From J088 sp003695505 [NCBI: Candidatus Dadabacteria bacterium] (lineage in GTDB: Bacteria > J088): 9,481 bases of DNA. A program made the translations under genes and the position numbers. Every line of letters starts with the position of its first letter. The first letter of the stretch is position 1. The DNA lies in contig RFIY01000238.1 in the NCBI GenBank assembly GCA_003695505.1, positions 1-9,481 on the forward strand, in the 5' to 3' direction. The notes under the pieces were generated by a model, which was not told where the DNA came from, made no database searches, and worked only from the letters and a program-made list of their open reading frames with translations. Shown here in pieces: positions 6,793 through 9,481 of the stretch.

Positions 6793-7764
6793 CTACCTTT
6801 CCGTTTCCGATCGTTGCGTCGACCATCGCGCGCCGTATCGGATCGCCATCGCGAGTGCCGCCCTGGCACTGTCGCTCGATGCCGTGTCCCGGGCGGCCAG
6901 ATCAAAGGCCGTGCCGTGGTCCGGACTCGTCCGCAACACAGGCAGCCCGACCGTCACGTTCACGCCGCGATCGAAGTGCAGCAACTTGAACGGTGCCAGC
7001 CCCTGATCATGATACATCGCAAGCACCGCGGAAACTCGCTCCTGCGACAGATCTCGAAACACCGTATCTCCGGGAAGCGGGCCGATGATCGGCCGCGACA
7101 CCGTTTGCTGTGCTCTCTCTATCCCGGCCTGGACGCGGCGCTCGTCATTGCCAAGGGTGCCACGCTCGCCGGCATGCGGATTGACACCGGCCACCGCGAT
7201 CGGCCGCGAGGTGTCTGCGCCAGTATGCGCCAGATACCGGTCGAGCAATTGCAGGGAATCGGCGATTCGTCCGGGCGTGATCAGGTCCGGGACACTGGCC
7301 AGCGGAACATGCACGGTAGCCAGACCAACGACGAACGCGTCAGCGGCCATGACCATCAAGACACTCGGAACCCCAAACTGCTCGCGAAGATAATCGGTAT
7401 GCCCCGCGTGTGGGAATCCGGCGGCAACCATGTGTTCCTTCGAAATGGGGCCCGTCACGATCGCGGCACCACAACTGCGGGCGCAATGAATGGCCTGATC
7501 CAGCGCCCGCCAGGCAATGCGGGCGCCAACGTCGTCAGGACAGCCGGGAGCCGGGATCGGCGTGTCAGGACTGCGTTCATCGAGACAGTGCGGAACGGGT
7601 CCGCCGAGACGATCCGCCAGATTCGACCACAGACCGGCCGGTCCAGCAAAGCGCACCTCATCCGGCGTGCCGAGCTGTTGCCATGCCCGGTACATGACAA
7701 AGGGGCCGATGCCCGCCGGATCCCCCGGCGTGACCACGACTCTGGTCTGCGATGGTTCAGTCAT
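6793..7764 (-). CDS. pdxA: 4-hydroxythreonine-4-phosphate dehydrogenase PdxA
   Basis: PdxA is an NAD-dependent, metal-requiring cytosolic enzyme of the DXP-dependent vitamin B6 pathway. It oxidises 4-phosphohydroxy-L-threonine to a product that PdxJ uses to make pyridoxine phosphate. The 323-residue protein is full length. It shows the N-terminal TPGDPAGIGP motif (about 12-21), TGPISKEHM (about 104-112) and GHTDYL (about 121-126). The three metal-binding His are in VHVPL (H152), VNPHAGE (H197) and MYHDQGLAPFK (H252), matching H166, H211 and H266 of E. coli. The RTSPDHGTAFD segment closes the active site (about 278-288). The ATG at 7764 has AGG 8 nt upstream and lies 14 nt after the SurA-like stop. 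The 3' end carries the ribosome site for the next gene. Adjacency to a SurA-type gene matches the well-known surA-pdxA order. Confidence 0.96.
   Translation of the reverse strand: MTEPSQTRVVVTPGDPAGIGPFVMYRAWQQLGTPDEVRFAGPAGLWSNLADRLGGPVPHCLDERSPDTPIPAPGCPDDVGARIAWRALDQAIHCARSCGAAIVTGPISKEHMVAAGFPHAGHTDYLREQFGVPSVLMVMAADAFVVGLATVHVPLASVPDLITPGRIADSLQLLDRYLAHTGADTSRPIAVAGVNPHAGERGTLGNDERRVQAGIERAQQTVSRPIIGPLPGDTVFRDLSQERVSAVLAMYHDQGLAPFKLLHFDRGVNVTVGLPVLRTSPDHGTAFDLAARDTASSDSARAALAMAIRYGARWSTQRSETER
6796..6802 (-). promoter_or_regulatory. Purine-rich ribosome site before the putative ATT start of the DedA gene
   Basis: GGAAAGG on the minus strand overlaps the end of pdxA and ends 10 nt before ATT (6783-6785). 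There is no ATG, GTG or TTG at this position in the frame. The site and the family's expected N-terminal length point to the same place. Confidence 0.4.
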
Positions 7765-7778
7765 TTGACACGCCTGGG

Positions 7779-8696
7779 TCAGCGTCGCTCAATCCATGCA
7801 TTGGCGCGCATTTGTCCGAGCCATTGCGCAAATGCACGTTCGATCCGATCACGGCGCACTTCGGCATAGACCTGCTCCCGCACCTGCTCCAGCGGGGGCA
7901 AATCGGCCTGTCGCAAACGGACGAACGTGATCTGGGTCGGAACACCGTCACGAGCGATCTCTGTCACGGCTCCAGGCTGCGGATTTCCGGCGATCCACTG
8001 TTGCACCGCCGGATCGAGTGTACTCCAGGGCACTTCGACCAGTTGCTGCGATGGGCCGACGCGAACGGCAACCACCGGCTCCAGACCATAACGGTCCGGA
8101 TGCTCTCGCATCCAGGCGATCAGATCGGCGTCGTCAATGGAGATCCCTGGTTCGATCTCGCGCTGGACAATCTGCATGCGCAATAACTGGGTTCGCAACA
8201 TCTCGCGGTACGCGACGCGTGACAATCCCTGCGCTCGCACGGCCTCATAGAGCTCCTCGACGCTCATGCCATTCTGTTCGGCCACGTTCTGGACGGTCGC
8301 ATCGATCTGCTTGTCATCGATAGTGACATGATTCCGATCTGCCCACGCCGTCATCAGCAAATCGTTGATGCGTCGCTCGACCAGCGCATCGTCTGAAAGG
8401 TCGGACTCCCCCTGCTGTGCGAGCGTCGCGCGCAGCGCACGCAAATCGGACCGCAGGATCGGCGTCCCTTCGACGACCGCGACAATTTCGTCAACAACCT
8501 CGGTGACAGCGCCGACGGCTCCCGGAAAGACTGGTGGAGCACAGAGCAATACCGCGACAGACAGGACATGCACGGACATCCACCAGAACCGGCGTTCGTT
8601 CCCGTGATTACATCTCTTAGTCGGCGCCAGACCGTGCTCCGCCCTGACGTTCTCACGACGAAGCCGCGCAAGCGATCGGAAGCTAGCGCGGCACAT
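7779..8696 (-). CDS. SurA-like periplasmic chaperone lacking a parvulin domain
   Basis: This resembles the N-terminal chaperone domain of SurA, which binds unfolded outer-membrane proteins in the periplasm. A hydrophobic signal core (VLSVAVLLCAPPVF) ends near AVGA. It is followed by VTEVVDEIVAVVEGTPILRSDL, typical of SurA ("VNDEVILQSDL"-like). Then comes a helical domain with VERRINDLLMTAWADRNHVT and a C-terminal helix (LEQVREQVYAEVRRDRIERA). No parvulin motifs are visible between them; the middle holds a short beta-rich segment (about 100 residues). Two starts are possible. ATG 8696 overlaps the upstream gene by 14 nt and has GAGGG 6 nt before it, giving 305 residues with a long Arg-rich lead before the signal core. 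ATG 8579 gives 266 residues and a compact signal peptide but has no ribosome site and no basic n-region. I prefer 8696 on the ribosome site, with real doubt. Confidence 0.78.
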   Translation of the reverse strand: MCRASFRSLARLRRENVRAEHGLAPTKRCNHGNERRFWWMSVHVLSVAVLLCAPPVFPGAVGAVTEVVDEIVAVVEGTPILRSDLRALRATLAQQGESDLSDDALVERRINDLLMTAWADRNHVTIDDKQIDATVQNVAEQNGMSVEELYEAVRAQGLSRVAYREMLRTQLLRMQIVQREIEPGISIDDADLIAWMREHPDRYGLEPVVAVRVGPSQQLVEVPWSTLDPAVQQWIAGNPQPGAVTEIARDGVPTQITFVRLRQADLPPLEQVREQVYAEVRRDRIERAFAQWLGQMRANAWIERR

Positions 8697-9481
8697 CCAG
8701 TGCCCTCGCCCATTCGTCATCGTTGATTTCAATCGGCACTTCCTGACGCAGGCGGTCAATGAGCTGTTGGCGGATCTGTGCACGGCGCTCACGTTCGATC
8801 GTTTCCCGAATCATTCGTTCCATCGACGTCCGGTCCGGCCGGTGGCCGCGTCGGCGATCCGTCACCCGGAACACATGGTACCCGTATTCCGTTCGGATGA
8901 CTTTGGAGATCTTGTTCACCGGGAGTCGGAATGCGGGCGCAAACGACTCTGGCAGGTCCTCGGCACGCACATATCCAATACGCCCCCCCCTGGTGCGTTC
9001 TGGGCCAATACTGTGTTCGCGTGCAAGTTCCGCGAAGTCACGTCCCGCGAGCAGCTCCTTGCGCAACGCCCGCGCCTCCTGTTCGTCCGAGACCACAATC
9101 TGCCACAGTTCGACCTCAATACCGGGATTGACGGCCTCGAAACTTTCGCGGTAATACGCATCGATATCGGCATCGGTCACCGGTGCAGTGCGCGAGAGTT
9201 CCTGATCCAGCAGATGCTCCACGAGCAGGCGCCTTCTCGTCGTATGCTCCCAGTCGCGTTCATCCACATAATGCTCCAGCAGATATCGCTTCCAGGCGCG
9301 CTCATCCATATCTCCGCGCAGCCGGACGGATTCGCTGGTCAGTTCCCGGTCGTCAACCGACAATCCGCGACGCCGAGCCTCCTGGACCAGCAAACTTTCC
9401 GCGATCAATTCATTGAGCAGCCGCTTGTGCAACTGTGCGCGGTCTTCCCGCGACAGTACCGGGATATCGCCCAGCTCCCGC
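8683..9481 (-). CDS. Parvulin-type (PpiC/SurA) peptidyl-prolyl cis-trans isomerase (partial, N-terminus outside the window)
   Basis: This is a periplasmic foldase of the SurA/PpiC/PrsA group. The frame is open through the window edge at 9481, so the export signal and first residues are not visible; an in-frame TTG at 9432 is internal. About 266 residues are present. A SurA_N-like helical region comes first (LSREDRAQLHKRLLNELIAE, then SLLVQEARRRGLSVDDREL), then linker helices (DADIDAYYRESFEAVNPG). A complete parvulin domain follows, with ELWQIVV, LLAGRDFAELAREHSIG, GGRIGYV, LPESFAPAFRLPVNKIS and GYHVFRVTDRR. The protein ends with a basic helix and an acidic tail. The domain is not degenerate. 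A run of eight G (coding strand) lies in the codons for the RGG of the GGRIG motif. It is followed by, and probably coupled to, the SurA-like gene that lacks this domain. Confidence 0.92.
   Translation of the reverse strand, partial: RELGDIPVLSREDRAQLHKRLLNELIAESLLVQEARRRGLSVDDRELTSESVRLRGDMDERAWKRYLLEHYVDERDWEHTTRRRLLVEHLLDQELSRTAPVTDADIDAYYRESFEAVNPGIEVELWQIVVSDEQEARALRKELLAGRDFAELAREHSIGPERTRGGRIGYVRAEDLPESFAPAFRLPVNKISKVIRTEYGYHVFRVTDRRRGHRPDRTSMERMIRETIERERRAQIRQQLIDRLRQEVPIEINDDEWARALDVPR
8703..8707 (-). promoter_or_regulatory. Ribosome binding site favouring the upstream start of the SurA-like gene
   Basis: GAGGG on the minus strand lies 6 nt before ATG 8696, within the 3' end of the parvulin gene. 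The inner ATG at 8579 has only a GGTGG touching the start codon, which is too close to act as a ribosome site. Confidence 0.45.

Noticed and set aside
6784-7869. Long plus-strand open frame of 361 codons opposite pdxA
   Set aside because: It is antisense to a complete, motif-intact pdxA. Its translation is Arg-, His- and Gly-rich with no domain, as expected for mirror frames in GC-rich DNA.
1-9481. Search for tRNA or rRNA genes, CRISPR arrays, insertion sequences and attachment sites
   Set aside because: No clover-leaf-like intergenic sequence, regular repeat array, transposase or terminal repeats was seen. Nearly all of the window is accounted for by genes on one strand.

Overview
All 11 genes in this window lie on the minus strand, so transcription runs from position 9481 towards position 1. 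Genes are tightly packed, with gaps of about 4 to 25 nt and short overlaps. The DNA is GC-rich except for one AT-rich intergenic patch near 2340-2392. The content indicates a Gram-negative, diderm, piliated bacterium. It includes periplasmic SurA-type chaperones, a type IV pilus alignment complex and a probable outer-membrane lipoprotein. The pilM-pilN-pilO order, with a small Xre-type regulator directly upstream, suggests a deltaproteobacterial lineage (Myxococcota, Desulfobacterota or relatives). That placement is inference.

Region A (9481 to about 4478) is a biosynthesis and envelope run in transcription order. It begins with a parvulin-domain peptidyl-prolyl isomerase whose N-terminus is cut off by the window. 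A second SurA-like periplasmic chaperone without a parvulin domain follows, then pdxA (vitamin B6 synthesis), a DedA-family membrane protein, a stand-alone FabH-type ketoacyl synthase and a RimI-type N-acetyltransferase. A 703-residue predicted lipoprotein (2478-4589) follows 25 nt later. It carries several Asp-rich calcium-loop-like motifs and I recognise no family for it. The surA-pdxA adjacency is familiar from other Gram-negative bacteria.

Region B (2259-2477) is the only sizeable intergenic gap. It is AT-rich in the middle and holds a good sigma-70-like promoter aimed at the pilus genes, with an inverted repeat across the -10 and start region. I see no convincing rho-independent terminator after the lipoprotein gene.

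Region C (2258 to 1) is the pilus operon: a 74-residue Xre-family DNA-binding protein, then pilM, pilN and pilO. PilO is cut off by the window edge, and pilP and pilQ would be expected beyond it. PilM (cytoplasmic, actin-like) binds the PilN N-terminus, and PilN and PilO form the inner-membrane coiled-coil platform of the type IV pilus.

Most of the window is well-known housekeeping and pilus machinery, and I see no clear undescribed multi-gene system. The points most worth a second look are the regulator built into the pilus operon, the unclassified calcium-loop lipoprotein, the apparent ATT start of the DedA gene, the division of SurA-type functions between two adjacent genes, and a G8 run inside the parvulin domain.
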